Source: Chryseobacterium gwangjuense (GTDB lineage Bacteria; Bacteroidota; Bacteroidia; Flavobacteriales; Weeksellaceae). Taken from it: a DNA stretch of 64,000 nucleotides. Below, in pieces: positions 7,851-16,032 of this stretch (the first letter of the stretch is position 1; each line of letters begins with the position of its first letter). The notes beneath the pieces are model-generated. The model saw only the letters and a list, made by a program, of their open reading frames with translations, was not told where the DNA came from and made no database searches. A program made the translations under genes and the position numbers. Location of the stretch: assembly GCF_021311115.1 (NCBI RefSeq), contig NZ_JAJTNP010000002.1, forward strand, positions 558,001 to 622,000. The letters run 5' to 3'.

Positions 7851-9092
7851 TTAAGAAAGCTTCTTAAAAATCAAAGTCGCATTATGTCCTCCAAATCCAA
7901 AAGCATTACTCAAGGCATAGTTGATCTCCTTTTCCTTAGCTTCTCCAAAAACAATATTAATGTCTTTCGGAATATTCTCATCAATGGTATGAAGATTTAT
8001 GGTTGGTGGAATAATGCCATTTTCAATCGCTTTAATCGAAAGAATAGCTTCTGCTGCTCCTGCTGCTCCTAACAAGTGACCTGTCATCGATTTTGTAGCA
8101 CTGATGTCAAGGTTTTTACTTCCTTTAAATAACTTATTAATACCATTCAATTCCACCAAATCTCCCATCGGAGTAGAGGTTGCATGAGGATTGATATAGT
8201 CAATATCTTCTGTGTTGATTCCGGCTTCTTTCAGAGCCAGTTGCATTGCTTTTATAGCGCCGACTCCATCCGGATGAGGTGCCGTCATGTGATAGGCATC
8301 TGCTGTCATTGCTGCTCCTACTAATTCAGCATAGATTTTTGCGCCTCTTGCTTTAGCGTGTTCATACTCTTCCAAAATTAAAGCTCCTGCTCCTTCTCCC
8401 ATTACAAAACCGTCTCTGTCTGCATCGTAAGGACGGCTTGCTGTTGCAAAATCATCATTTCTGGTAGACATGGCTTTCATAATCGAGAAACCACCAACCG
8501 AAGCCGGTGAAATAGCCGCTTCAGAACCACCACTTACGATCACTTTAGCCTTTCCGAGACGAATATAGTTGAAAGCATCCATCAGTGCTGTATTTCCTGT
8601 AGCACAAGCCGAAATTGTAGTATAATTGATTCCCTGAAGCCCAAATTTCATAGAAATCATTCCTGAAGCCATGTTTGCGATAAACTTAGGCACAAAAAAC
8701 GGATTGAATCTCGGCGTTCCGTCACCTGCTGCAAAATTCATCACTTCACTTTCGAAAGTCCACATTCCTCCTTGTCCTGTTCCCCAGATGACTCCTGTAT
8801 CGAACGGATCCATATTTTCCAGTTCCAATCCTGAATCTTTCAAAGCCTCTGCTGTTGAATACATGGCATATTGTGAAAAAAGATCAGTTCTTTTGATTTC
8901 GTTATGGGTTAAATGAACCTTAGGGTCAAAATTTTTAACTTCACACGCAAAATGTACTTTAAATTTTTCTGTATCGAAGTGGGTGATCTTATTTGCCCCG
9001 CTTACTCCATTGATGCTGTTTTGCCAAAATTCTTCGACATTATTTCCCAATGGCGTCACTGCGCCAAGACCTGTAATGACAACTCTTTTCAT
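7851..9092 (-). CDS. fabF: Beta-ketoacyl-ACP synthase II-type condensing enzyme
   Basis: A 413-residue KAS II enzyme that elongates acyl-ACP with malonyl-ACP. The catalytic triad is complete: Cys163 (SACATGNTA), His303 (NPHATSTPMGD) and His339 (SMTGHLLGAAGA). The ATG at 9092 (MKRVVITGLGAVTPLG) is chosen over a TTG-type start at 9134 because the family begins there and because it abuts the upstream stop (9094). It is the last gene of a four-gene operon with a thioesterase, a FadI-like thiolase and a TetR regulator. No acpP or other fab genes are near, so this is probably a specialised or second FabF copy rather than the housekeeping one; that is inference. Confidence 0.95.
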   Translation of the reverse strand: MKRVVITGLGAVTPLGNNVEEFWQNSINGVSGANKITHFDTEKFKVHFACEVKNFDPKVHLTHNEIKRTDLFSQYAMYSTAEALKDSGLELENMDPFDTGVIWGTGQGGMWTFESEVMNFAAGDGTPRFNPFFVPKFIANMASGMISMKFGLQGINYTTISACATGNTALMDAFNYIRLGKAKVIVSGGSEAAISPASVGGFSIMKAMSTRNDDFATASRPYDADRDGFVMGEGAGALILEEYEHAKARGAKIYAELVGAAMTADAYHMTAPHPDGVGAIKAMQLALKEAGINTEDIDYINPHATSTPMGDLVELNGINKLFKGSKNLDISATKSMTGHLLGAAGAAEAILSIKAIENGIIPPTINLHTIDENIPKDINIVFGEAKEKEINYALSNAFGFGGHNATLIFKKLS

Positions 9093-9093
9093 A

Positions 9094-9519
9094 TTAGTTA
9101 TTAATTTTGAATAAATTAGAGGTTCCTCTTGCAATCAATCTTGATTTGTCTGCGTTCCATATTTCACATTCTGCATTTACAAATTGCTTACCTCTTTTTA
9201 TAATTTTTGTTTCAGCTACAATATTATCATTTTCTTTTGCAGTTGAAAAATAATCGATACTGTTATTTATCGTTACGATAAAGGATTTTTCATTTAAAGA
9301 AAACATTGTGGCACCAATCACGTCATCAAAAATTGCTGCGGTAACTCCTCCATGAAGATTTCCCATCGGATTCAGCCATTCAGGTCTTACAGTGTATTGA
9401 AACTCTAATTGTCCTTCTTCTACAGAAAGAACAATCGGATTCAGCCATTTCATAAACGGTGATGGTGACGCTGTGAATTCTTTTCCAATGAATTGTTTTA
9501 ATTGTGCTACTCTATCCAT
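9094..9519 (-). CDS. PaaI-family hotdog-fold acyl-CoA thioesterase
   Basis: A 141-residue hotdog protein with the PaaI/4HBT signature NPMGNLHGGVTAAIFDDVIG, where HGG begins the central helix and the Asp is the expected catalytic acid. Such enzymes hydrolyse acyl- or aryl-CoA to the free acid. The ATG at 9519 (MDRVAQLKQF) is preferred over an upstream TTG at 9528. Translation ends one base before the fabF ATG and starts 12 bases after the thiolase stop, so the three are almost certainly co-translated. Its job here may be to release CoA from overloaded or unusual acyl intermediates made or cut by its neighbours; the substrate is not readable. Confidence 0.85.
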   Translation of the reverse strand: MDRVAQLKQFIGKEFTASPSPFMKWLNPIVLSVEEGQLEFQYTVRPEWLNPMGNLHGGVTAAIFDDVIGATMFSLNEKSFIVTINNSIDYFSTAKENDNIVAETKIIKRGKQFVNAECEIWNADKSRLIARGTSNLFKINN

Positions 9520-9531
9520 ACTTTCCAATTT

Positions 9532-10800
9532 TTATTTTTCTAAAATCATCGTTACCCCTTGTCCGCGAGCGGCACAAATAGAAATAAAACCTTTTCCGCT
9601 TCCTTTTTCATCTAAAAGTTTCGCCAACGTTCCGATGATTCTTCCTCCTGTTGCTGCAAATGGATGGGCTACTGCTAGACTTCCTCCTTTTACGTTTAAT
9701 TTATTTCTGTCGATTTTTCCTAATGCTTTTTCCAGTCCGAATTTCTTAGCCAAATCATCATTTTCCCAGATTTTTAAAGTTGCTAAAACTTGTGCTGCGA
9801 AGGCTTCATGAATTTCATAATAATCAAAATCTTCCAGGCTCATTCCCGCTTTTTTCAGCATTCTGTCAGCTGCAAAAACAGGAGCGAGAAGGAGGTTTTG
9901 TTGGTTTTCAACATACTCAATTCCGGCAACTTCCGAGAAGGTGATATAGGCTAAAATCGGTAAATTATTTGCTTTTGCCCATTCCTCACTTGCCAGTAAA
10001 ACCGCAGAAGCGCCATCAGTAAAAGGGGTTGAGTTTCCGGCTGTCAATGTTCCGTTTTGTTTGTCAAAAGCTGGTTTTAATGAAGCTAATTTTTCTAAAC
10101 TGGTATCTCTACGAAGATTGTTATCTGTATTTAAACCAAAAGCAGGCGTAATCATATCCTTAAAAAACCCTTCATCATAAGCTTTTGCCATATTTTGATG
10201 ACTTTTAAAAGCCAGTTCATCCTGTTCTTCACGGGAAATTTGGTAATATTTTGCTGTAATTTCCGTATGACCGCCCATTACCAAGCCGGTTTTCGGTTCC
10301 TGACCTTTGTAAGGAATCGGCATCCAGTCTTTCAGTTTTGGACTTAATAATTGTTTGATTTTTCCAAAGGCAGATTTTTCTTTATTGGCTTTTAATAAAG
10401 CTTTTCTCAATCTCGGAGAAGACTCAAAAGGAATGTTGCTCATCGCTTCAACACCACATGCAATTCCGCTTTCAATTTGTCCTAAAGCAATTTTATTTCC
10501 GATGTAAATAGCTGCTTCAATACCTGTGTCGCAAGCTTGTTGAAGATCGCAGGCAGGAGTAGCTGGATCAAGAGAAGTTTCCATTACGGATTCTCTGATG
10601 AGATTGCTCTCAGAAATATGCTTAATCACTGCACCTCCTGCAACTTCGCCAAGAAGTTTTCCTTTCAGATTGTAACGGTCAATCAAACCATTCAAAGCAG
10701 GAACCAGCAAGTCCTGATTTCCTTTGTCTGTATACGCTGTATTGATTCTGGCAAACGGAATTCTGTTGTATCCGACAATTGCCACTTTTTTTGTTTCCAT
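9532..10800 (-). CDS. fadI: Acetyl-CoA C-acyltransferase, FadI-like thiolase
   Basis: A 422-residue thiolase that cleaves 3-ketoacyl-CoA with CoA, or condenses two acyl-CoAs in reverse. The nucleophile is Cys90 (LQQACDTGIEA), with His331 (YEIHEAFAAQ), His379 (VAHPFAATGGR) and the second active-site Cys409 (SICAARGQGVT). The length and the QQACDTG context fit the FadI/YfcY branch, not the short biosynthetic thiolases. It lies 10 bases after the TetR stop and just before the thioesterase. No fadJ-like partner is adjacent, unusual for a classical beta-oxidation pair. Confidence 0.9.
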   Translation of the reverse strand: METKKVAIVGYNRIPFARINTAYTDKGNQDLLVPALNGLIDRYNLKGKLLGEVAGGAVIKHISESNLIRESVMETSLDPATPACDLQQACDTGIEAAIYIGNKIALGQIESGIACGVEAMSNIPFESSPRLRKALLKANKEKSAFGKIKQLLSPKLKDWMPIPYKGQEPKTGLVMGGHTEITAKYYQISREEQDELAFKSHQNMAKAYDEGFFKDMITPAFGLNTDNNLRRDTSLEKLASLKPAFDKQNGTLTAGNSTPFTDGASAVLLASEEWAKANNLPILAYITFSEVAGIEYVENQQNLLLAPVFAADRMLKKAGMSLEDFDYYEIHEAFAAQVLATLKIWENDDLAKKFGLEKALGKIDRNKLNVKGGSLAVAHPFAATGGRIIGTLAKLLDEKGSGKGFISICAARGQGVTMILEK

Positions 10801-10810
10801 ATGGTAAAAT

Positions 10811-11416
10811 TTATGATGGAAGTTTGTTTAATTCTTTGTCAATAATATTGAGAATCTTATCTAAAGCCTGGTTTAGAAACTTCTCATTTCCGGTAGTTTT
10901 TGATAATAAAATCCCTCCTTCAATCAACATAATAAACAATGAAGCGTATTCTTCTGCATCCACTTTTTCATTCAATTCTCCATTTTTCTGACCTTGAGCA
11001 ATAACTTGTGAAATTTTAGAAATCCATTCTCCAAAAGATTGGGTAACCTGTTTTTTTAAATTCGGAAAAGTATCATCAGCTTCTGTGGCTGCATTCATCA
11101 AAGGACAACCTCCGTTTAAAAATACAGCCTGCCAGTTTTTTCTGTAGAAAGCGACAAAAGCATGCAGTTTTTCCATCGTAGTCGGAAATTCTTCTCCGAA
11201 GGAACGGGACATGTTTTTCTTTAATAAACTTGCATTGTATTTGTAAACTTCAAGGGCAACTTCATCTTTATTTTCGAAATTTCCATAGATGCTTCCTTTG
11301 GTTAAACCCGTTGCTTCTGCAATGTCGGAAAGGGATGTGGAAGTATAGCCTTTGGTGTTAAACAAAGATGCTGTTTTCTCAATAATGAATTGTTTTGTCT
11401 TTTCCGCTTTTGACAT
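10811..11416 (-). CDS. TetR/AcrR family transcriptional regulator
   Basis: A 201-residue repressor with an N-terminal helix-turn-helix (about 8-55: FIIEKTASLFNTKGYTST, then SLSDIAEATGLTKGSIYGNF) and a helical ligand-binding C-terminus containing FLNGGCPLMNAATEADDTFP, common in the YxaF/LmrA-like C-terminal family. It is the first gene of the operon with thiolase, thioesterase and FabF. A perfect inverted repeat (11444-11467) lies 27 bases upstream of its start, next to the minus-7 box, so autorepression of the whole operon is likely. An acyl-CoA or related lipid is a reasonable ligand guess from the neighbours, not from the sequence. Confidence 0.92.
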   Translation of the reverse strand: MSKAEKTKQFIIEKTASLFNTKGYTSTSLSDIAEATGLTKGSIYGNFENKDEVALEVYKYNASLLKKNMSRSFGEEFPTTMEKLHAFVAFYRKNWQAVFLNGGCPLMNAATEADDTFPNLKKQVTQSFGEWISKISQVIAQGQKNGELNEKVDAEEYASLFIMLIEGGILLSKTTGNEKFLNQALDKILNIIDKELNKLPS

Positions 11417-11433
11417 TTCATTGAATTATGATA

Positions 11434-11441
11434 CAAATATA
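11434..11441 (-). promoter_or_regulatory. Minus-7 box of the tetR operon
   Basis: On the minus strand this reads TATATTTG, matching TAnnTTTG, 17 nt before the start at 11416. The operator lies immediately upstream, between the minus-7 box and where a minus-33 element should be. Confidence 0.6.
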
Positions 11442-11443
11442 CA

Positions 11444-11467
11444 AAAATATACCGATTGGTATATTTT
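11444..11467. promoter_or_regulatory. TetR operator: perfect 10-bp inverted repeat
   Basis: Arms AAAATATACC (11444-11453) and GGTATATTTT (11458-11467) flank GATT. The ACC-N4-GGT core is typical of TetR-family operators. It lies between the minus-7 and expected minus-33 positions of the adjacent tetR promoter, so a bound dimer would block transcription. Confidence 0.75.
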
Positions 11468-11604
11468 GTTTTTTAACTTGTTATTATCTGTTACATCTAT
11501 TGAATTAAACCATTAAGATTTTATTTAAGAAGTTTAGATTAGTTAAGATGAATCTTTGATTTTTTTAAGTTTGGCTAAGGCCTGTTTGATTTGGTTAATT
11601 AAAA

Positions 11605-11622
11605 AACGGGCTTTAGCCCGTT
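11605..11622 (-). terminator. Terminator downstream of osmC
   Basis: AACGGGCT (11605-11612) and AGCCCGTT (11615-11622) form a GC-rich 8-bp stem. On the minus strand it is followed by TTTTTT. It lies beyond the palindromic repeat that follows osmC. Confidence 0.8.
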
Positions 11623-11661
11623 CTTATTGATGATAGTTCTATCATTATCTTATTCATTGAG

Positions 11662-11744
11662 TTTGTCATTCCGGAGGAATCTAAGCAAAGATTTTTATAA
11701 TCATATCTCTAGTTATTTAGTCTAGATTCCTACGGAATGACAGA
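11662..11744. repeat. Palindromic intergenic repeat, TTTGTCAT family, copy 2
   Basis: The 83-bp element starts TTTGTCATTCCGGAGGAATC and ends GATTCCTACGGAATGACAGA, giving nearly 20-bp inverted ends around an AT-rich middle. It begins 14 bases past the osmC stop. Related to 2339-2419 and 49929-50020. Confidence 0.75.
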
Positions 11745-11757
11745 AAGTATGTTTTAA

Positions 11758-12174
11758 TTAAGCCAAAGTTGCTTCCAAAGTAATTTCAAAGTTGAAAGCA
11801 GCACTTACAGGGCATCCTTCTTCAGCGATTTTTGCATATTTCTGGAATTCTTCTTCTGAAATTCCTGGAACTTTTGCAGTTAACGTCAATTCAGACTTTG
11901 TAATTTTTCCGATGTTCGGGTCTAAAGTGATCACAGATTTCGTAGTCAATTCTTCAGGAGTATAACCTGCCTGAGAAAGTTCTGCGCTCAGCTTCATGGT
12001 GAAGCATCCTGCGTGAGCTGCTGCTAATAATTCTTCCGGGTTGGTTCCGACTCCATCCGCAAAACGGCTGTTGAAAGAATACTGAGTTTGATTTAATGTG
12101 GTGCTTTGAGTAGTGATGTGTCCGTTTCCTTCTTTGATGGTACCGTTCCAAACGGCAGTTGCGTTACGTCTCAT
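11758..12174 (-). CDS. osmC: OsmC family peroxiredoxin
   Basis: A 138-residue OsmC/Ohr-superfamily protein that reduces organic hydroperoxides through a thiol pair: Cys57 (AAAHAGCFTMKLS) and Cys121 (AEEGCPVSAAF). The N-terminus (MRRNATAVWNGTIKEGNGHI) and the NPEELLAAAHAGCF motif place it in the OsmC branch rather than Ohr. A TACCTTTG box on the same strand (12220-12227) lies 45 nt upstream. It follows the AraC-type gene on the same strand but with a 90-base gap and its own promoter, so it is probably transcribed separately. A role in peroxide and osmotic stress defence follows from the family. Confidence 0.93.
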   Translation of the reverse strand: MRRNATAVWNGTIKEGNGHITTQSTTLNQTQYSFNSRFADGVGTNPEELLAAAHAGCFTMKLSAELSQAGYTPEELTTKSVITLDPNIGKITKSELTLTAKVPGISEEEFQKYAKIAEEGCPVSAAFNFEITLEATLA

Positions 12175-12219
12175 AATAATTGTTTTTGTTGTTTAAATAT
12201 TTATTGATTTTTGATGTTA

Positions 12220-12227
12220 CAAAGGTA
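12220..12227 (-). promoter_or_regulatory. Probable minus-7 box of osmC
   Basis: On the minus strand this reads TACCTTTG, 45 nt upstream of the osmC start. Confidence 0.4.
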
Positions 12228-12263
12228 TAGCGGAAATAGATCAAGATAAATACACAAATCGAC

Positions 12264-13130
12264 TTAAATATTGTACTTTTTTCCCGAAATGTAATTTTTT
12301 TTGAAATTGGTTGGTGTACTTCCAATTTTATTAGTGAAAAGACGGTTGAAATATGCCGGATCTTCATACCCCAAATCATAGGCAATCTCTTTTACGGGTT
12401 TATCCGTATAAAATAAGAGTCTTTTGGCTTCCAGTAAAATTCTGTTGATGATAAACTGATTCGGTGATTCAAGGTTTAAATTTTTGAATTTATGTGTTAA
12501 TGTTTTCGGAGCGATGTGGAGTAAATTGGCGTAATCAGCTACATTATGTTTTTCTCTGAAATGAATTTCCAAATGCCTGCTGAAATCACGGAAAACATCC
12601 AATTCATTGCTGGGAATTTTTATTTCGTCATTATCAAGGTTTTGCTTTTTCCATTTTCTGGTTGCACGAATGATGATTTGTTTAACGTAAGTTCGGATCA
12701 TTTCTTCGGTAGAAGAATCTTTCCATTCCAATTCGTCTTTGATGCTTTGAAATAAATTTTTAATGATCAAATCTTCAGTCTCATCAAGTTCTACAAAAGG
12801 AATTTCAAAAACATTATGGAAAAGAAGCCCGTCACAAGCTACTTCCTTATCATGAATCTGAATACAGTAAAAATCCCGGTTGTAATATAAAAGATGTGAC
12901 TCGTCCTTACCATTTTCAACTTTCAAATGCTGATTGGTCAAAAAAAATAAAGAAGGATTCTGTGTTGTGTATTGTTTAAAATCTACGGTCAATTCATAAC
13001 CGGAAGGAACGTAGAATACTTTAATTTCAGATGTATAGTTGGAATCTTTGAGTGTTTGCAGAGTATTCTCAGAAAAAGTTTCGAAACCCAGTTTCGTGTA
13101 ATTATCTTCAAAGATAAGTGTCTGTGACAT
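12264..13130 (-). CDS. AraC-family transcriptional regulator
   Basis: A 288-residue regulator. The N-terminal part (1-150) carries a cupin-like sensor typical of the family (FYVPSGYELTVDF near 39-51). The C-terminal 100 residues hold two helix-turn-helix units, including NVADYANLLHIAPKTLTHKF and KPVKEIAYDLGYEDPAYFNR, the latter matching the AraC signature. The ligand and target are unknown. Candidates by position are osmC downstream and the metal-related TonB locus upstream; neither link is shown by the sequence. Confidence 0.92.
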   Translation of the reverse strand: MSQTLIFEDNYTKLGFETFSENTLQTLKDSNYTSEIKVFYVPSGYELTVDFKQYTTQNPSLFFLTNQHLKVENGKDESHLLYYNRDFYCIQIHDKEVACDGLLFHNVFEIPFVELDETEDLIIKNLFQSIKDELEWKDSSTEEMIRTYVKQIIIRATRKWKKQNLDNDEIKIPSNELDVFRDFSRHLEIHFREKHNVADYANLLHIAPKTLTHKFKNLNLESPNQFIINRILLEAKRLLFYTDKPVKEIAYDLGYEDPAYFNRLFTNKIGSTPTNFKKNYISGKKYNI

Positions 13131-13157
13131 AGATTTACTTTCACATAAAGGTACAAA

Positions 13158-13200
13158 AAAGCATGGCTTCTTAATTGTTAAATTATTGAAACCATGCTTT
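13158..13200 (-). terminator. Terminator of the HMA-TonB receptor gene
   Basis: AAAGCATGG (13158-13166) pairs with CCATGCTTT (13192-13200). On the minus strand it is followed by TTT-rich sequence. The loop is long (25 nt) but has an inner TTC/GAA pairing. Confidence 0.7.
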
Positions 13201-13212
13201 GCTATTTATATT

Positions 13213-13271
13213 TTCCCACGGATCTCACGGATTACACAGATTTTCTGTGCGATTTGTGTAATCTGTGGGAA
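13213..13271. repeat. Palindromic intergenic repeat, TTCCCAC/GTGGGAA family
   Basis: Outer arms TTCCCAC (13213-13219) and GTGGGAA (13265-13271), plus inner arms GATTACACAGAT and ATTTGTGTAATC, make a long cruciform-capable element. It begins six bases past the stop of the TonB receptor gene, before that gene's terminator. Only one copy is seen in this window. Confidence 0.65.
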
Positions 13272-13276
13272 GTTAA

Positions 13277-15964
13277 TTAGAATGTCACATCTAATCCAAC
13301 ATAAAAGTTCGCTTTCATAATAGGTGCATAGACCATTCCGCCGTCAAAATAATTTCCGAAAGGATTTTTAAAATCAACGATCGCATTTTTTTGATAATAA
13401 GAAGTCAGGTTTTCTCCACCCAAATAGGCTCTGATCTTTTTATTGAAATTCCTTGAAATCTGAGCATTTAAAATAGCATAAGACTCGGAATAGGTTGGCA
13501 ATTGAAACTCTTCAGGGTTTGATGAAGTGTTCGGAAGTCTTTGTTTCCCCACCAAATTCAGTGTGGTATCAAAACTCCAGAACCCGCCGTTGTTATTTTT
13601 ATTGGTTGAATAAGCCAGATTCACGAAACCTCTGTGTTTTGCCATAAACGGAACTTCACGTCTTCCGTCTAAATAATCTGCCTGAACATCATAATATTTA
13701 TAAGCTAATCTTACTTCAAAATTCTTGAAAGGCGTAAAATCCCATTGCGTTTGAAAAGAATTGGCGAAAGATTTTCCGTCTAAATTATAAAACGTCAATT
13801 GCTGAGGTGAGCGGTCTAAATCTACCATTACCTGATCCTGGAAATCAGTTCTGAAAAAGTCTGCCACAATTGTAGATTTTTTTCCAAAAAGCTTAAATTC
13901 CTGTTGTAAACTTGCTCCGTAATTCCAGGCAATTTCAGGTTTTAAGCCATAAATATTTCCACCGTTTTGTAAAATCTGAATATTTCTGTTTGAAGCAAAA
14001 TATTGCTGACTTTCCGCAAATACATTCGCTGTTCTGAAACCTCTTCCCGCAGATAATCTCAAAATAGTTTGTGGAGTAATGTCATATTTGAAATTCATTC
14101 TCGGTGTGAACTGAGTTCCTGCCAGATTGTGGAAATCCACTCTTGCTCCGGCTACCAAAGTATACTTTAAACCTGTCAATGTATATTCGGCAAAAGCTCC
14201 GGGAACGATTTCGTTTCTTTTGAAATTGTTAGTTAAATATGTTTCTTCATAACCATCGTACATAAAGCTCGCTCCGGCTTTGTATTTGTGGTTCGTATTT
14301 CCCAATATGCTTTCAAAAATCAAGTTGGAATAATACGTCTGCTGTTTCCCTGAATAATTTCTCAATCCAAAGAAACTGTCCTGTTGATGGTATGTATACT
14401 GGTTCATCCAGCCCAAACTTTGGTAAGGTTTTCCTTTAAAAACATATCCTGTTTTATTCCAAACCTGAAATCTTGAAATATCAATTCCAACACCGTAAAG
14501 TGATTGCTTATCCTGTGGAATTTTTTTATCAAACCCGATTTGTCCGGAAGTTCTTTCGTCTTTAATGAAATTAATTCCAAAATGCGAACCTAAGCCTGAT
14601 TTCTCCAAATCGTTATAATTCAATAAATAAGCTGCATTTAACTGAGTTCCTTTCGGTCTGTCCAGAAAGCCATCGTCATTCATGTCTGTATCTCCGAAAG
14701 TTCCGTTTCCGTGAAGTAAAAACGTTTGTGACCATTTCTCATTAATAGGCGAAACACTTGTGATATTCGCTTCGGCTCTTCCGTTAAAATCTGAAAATAA
14801 ATTCAATGAAGTTTCAGGTTTTTCTGCATTTTTCAACAATTCTGTATTGATTTGTCCTGTAATGCTTTCATAGCCGTTTGTTACTGTGCTTCCTCCTTTC
14901 GTCAACTGAATGCTTTCAATCCATCTTCCGGGAATGAAATTTAATCCGTAAGCTGAAGCCAGTCCTCTGATTTCGGGTAATAATTCTTTCGTTAAGCTCG
15001 TGTATTTTTGATCTAAGCCTAGCATTTTCAATTGTTTGGTTCCCGTTACTGCATTGCTGAAAGACACATCAACAGTGGCATTGGTTTCAAAACTTTCGGA
15101 TAAATTACAACAAGCCGCTTTTAATAATTCTTTTTTATCAATATTAAAAACTAGTCCTGCTTCTTTTTTGCTTAAAGAGGTTGCTGCTTTTGAACCTGTT
15201 ACGGTAACGCCTTCAATACTTTTTTCTTGGTCATTATGATGTTCATTGGTTGTATTTTGGTCGTTGTGATTGGCGTGTTCAGGAGTTGTACCTTCTTCTG
15301 CATGAACCTTTGGGTTGGCTTCTCCAAAAGGAATTTCTCTGTCGTACAGACAACATGCAGGTAAATTTTTGTAGGTATTATCGTTGGATTGATATTTTTC
15401 GTTATCATGCCCAACATCTGCGATTTTCTTTAAAATTGTATCTGAAGAAGTCTTTTTCGGATCAAAATTTAGAGTAACCATCTGTTGTTCTGCATTCCAT
15501 TCCGCAGAATCTGCTCCTGCGTCTCTGGCTGCTTTTTCAATTCTGGTTTTGCAGGATTCACAATTTCCTTTCACGTAAAATTGATTCTCTTTTTTTGAAT
15601 GATGTTCGTGATTCTCAACCGATTTTGATTGTAAATCTCTGTCGTAATGACAACATCCGGGAAGCGCTTCGTATGTGGTATCGTTCGCTTTAAATTTTTC
15701 ATTGTCGTGCCCTGCTTCGGCGACTTTTTTTAAGATGTCATCCGTTGAAGTAGCAGAATCCGTTTCTAAAGTTAATGTCTGCAGATCAATAGAGTAGGTG
15801 GCTGTTTTTGCCCCTGCTTTTTTAGCGGTGTTCTCGATTCTTTCTTTACACATATCGCAGTTCCCTTTTACTTTGAACTGGTTTTTAGAAAGATGCTGAG
15901 CGAAGATAAATTGTGTAGATAGTAAAAATACGCCAAGAATAATCCTGGAAATATATAATTTCAT
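13277..15964 (-). CDS. TonB-dependent receptor with two N-terminal heavy-metal-associated domains
   Basis: An 895-residue outer-membrane protein. After a signal peptide (1-22) come two HMA-like units of about 82 residues each, 28-109 and 128-209. Each has a metal-binding CxxC (NCDMCKERIE, C36/C39; NCESCKTRIE, C135/C138) and each ends with LPxCC and YDR. A His-rich linker follows (about 212-247), then the plug (with a further CC at 285-286, and IESIQLTKGGSTVTNGYES) and the 22-strand barrel to the C-terminal Phe. Soluble HMA domains bind Cu(I) or related soft metals, so a copper-linked receptor is the best reading; import or sensing cannot be told apart. The genes upstream encode a Cys/His-rich exported protein and a His/Cys-repeat lipoprotein. 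Confidence 0.9.
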   Translation of the reverse strand: MKLYISRIILGVFLLSTQFIFAQHLSKNQFKVKGNCDMCKERIENTAKKAGAKTATYSIDLQTLTLETDSATSTDDILKKVAEAGHDNEKFKANDTTYEALPGCCHYDRDLQSKSVENHEHHSKKENQFYVKGNCESCKTRIEKAARDAGADSAEWNAEQQMVTLNFDPKKTSSDTILKKIADVGHDNEKYQSNDNTYKNLPACCLYDREIPFGEANPKVHAEEGTTPEHANHNDQNTTNEHHNDQEKSIEGVTVTGSKAATSLSKKEAGLVFNIDKKELLKAACCNLSESFETNATVDVSFSNAVTGTKQLKMLGLDQKYTSLTKELLPEIRGLASAYGLNFIPGRWIESIQLTKGGSTVTNGYESITGQINTELLKNAEKPETSLNLFSDFNGRAEANITSVSPINEKWSQTFLLHGNGTFGDTDMNDDGFLDRPKGTQLNAAYLLNYNDLEKSGLGSHFGINFIKDERTSGQIGFDKKIPQDKQSLYGVGIDISRFQVWNKTGYVFKGKPYQSLGWMNQYTYHQQDSFFGLRNYSGKQQTYYSNLIFESILGNTNHKYKAGASFMYDGYEETYLTNNFKRNEIVPGAFAEYTLTGLKYTLVAGARVDFHNLAGTQFTPRMNFKYDITPQTILRLSAGRGFRTANVFAESQQYFASNRNIQILQNGGNIYGLKPEIAWNYGASLQQEFKLFGKKSTIVADFFRTDFQDQVMVDLDRSPQQLTFYNLDGKSFANSFQTQWDFTPFKNFEVRLAYKYYDVQADYLDGRREVPFMAKHRGFVNLAYSTNKNNNGGFWSFDTTLNLVGKQRLPNTSSNPEEFQLPTYSESYAILNAQISRNFNKKIRAYLGGENLTSYYQKNAIVDFKNPFGNYFDGGMVYAPIMKANFYVGLDVTF

Positions 15965-16032
15965 TTTGTTTAAAATTTAGATTAATTAAAAAACGGTTCA
16001 CTAAAGATTTTAATGAACTTCTGTCGATTGAA

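Noticed and set aside
9093..9134. N-terminal extension of FabF from 9134
   Set aside because: It overlaps the thioesterase 3' end and adds 14 residues (QEEPLIYSKLITN) not found in FabF.
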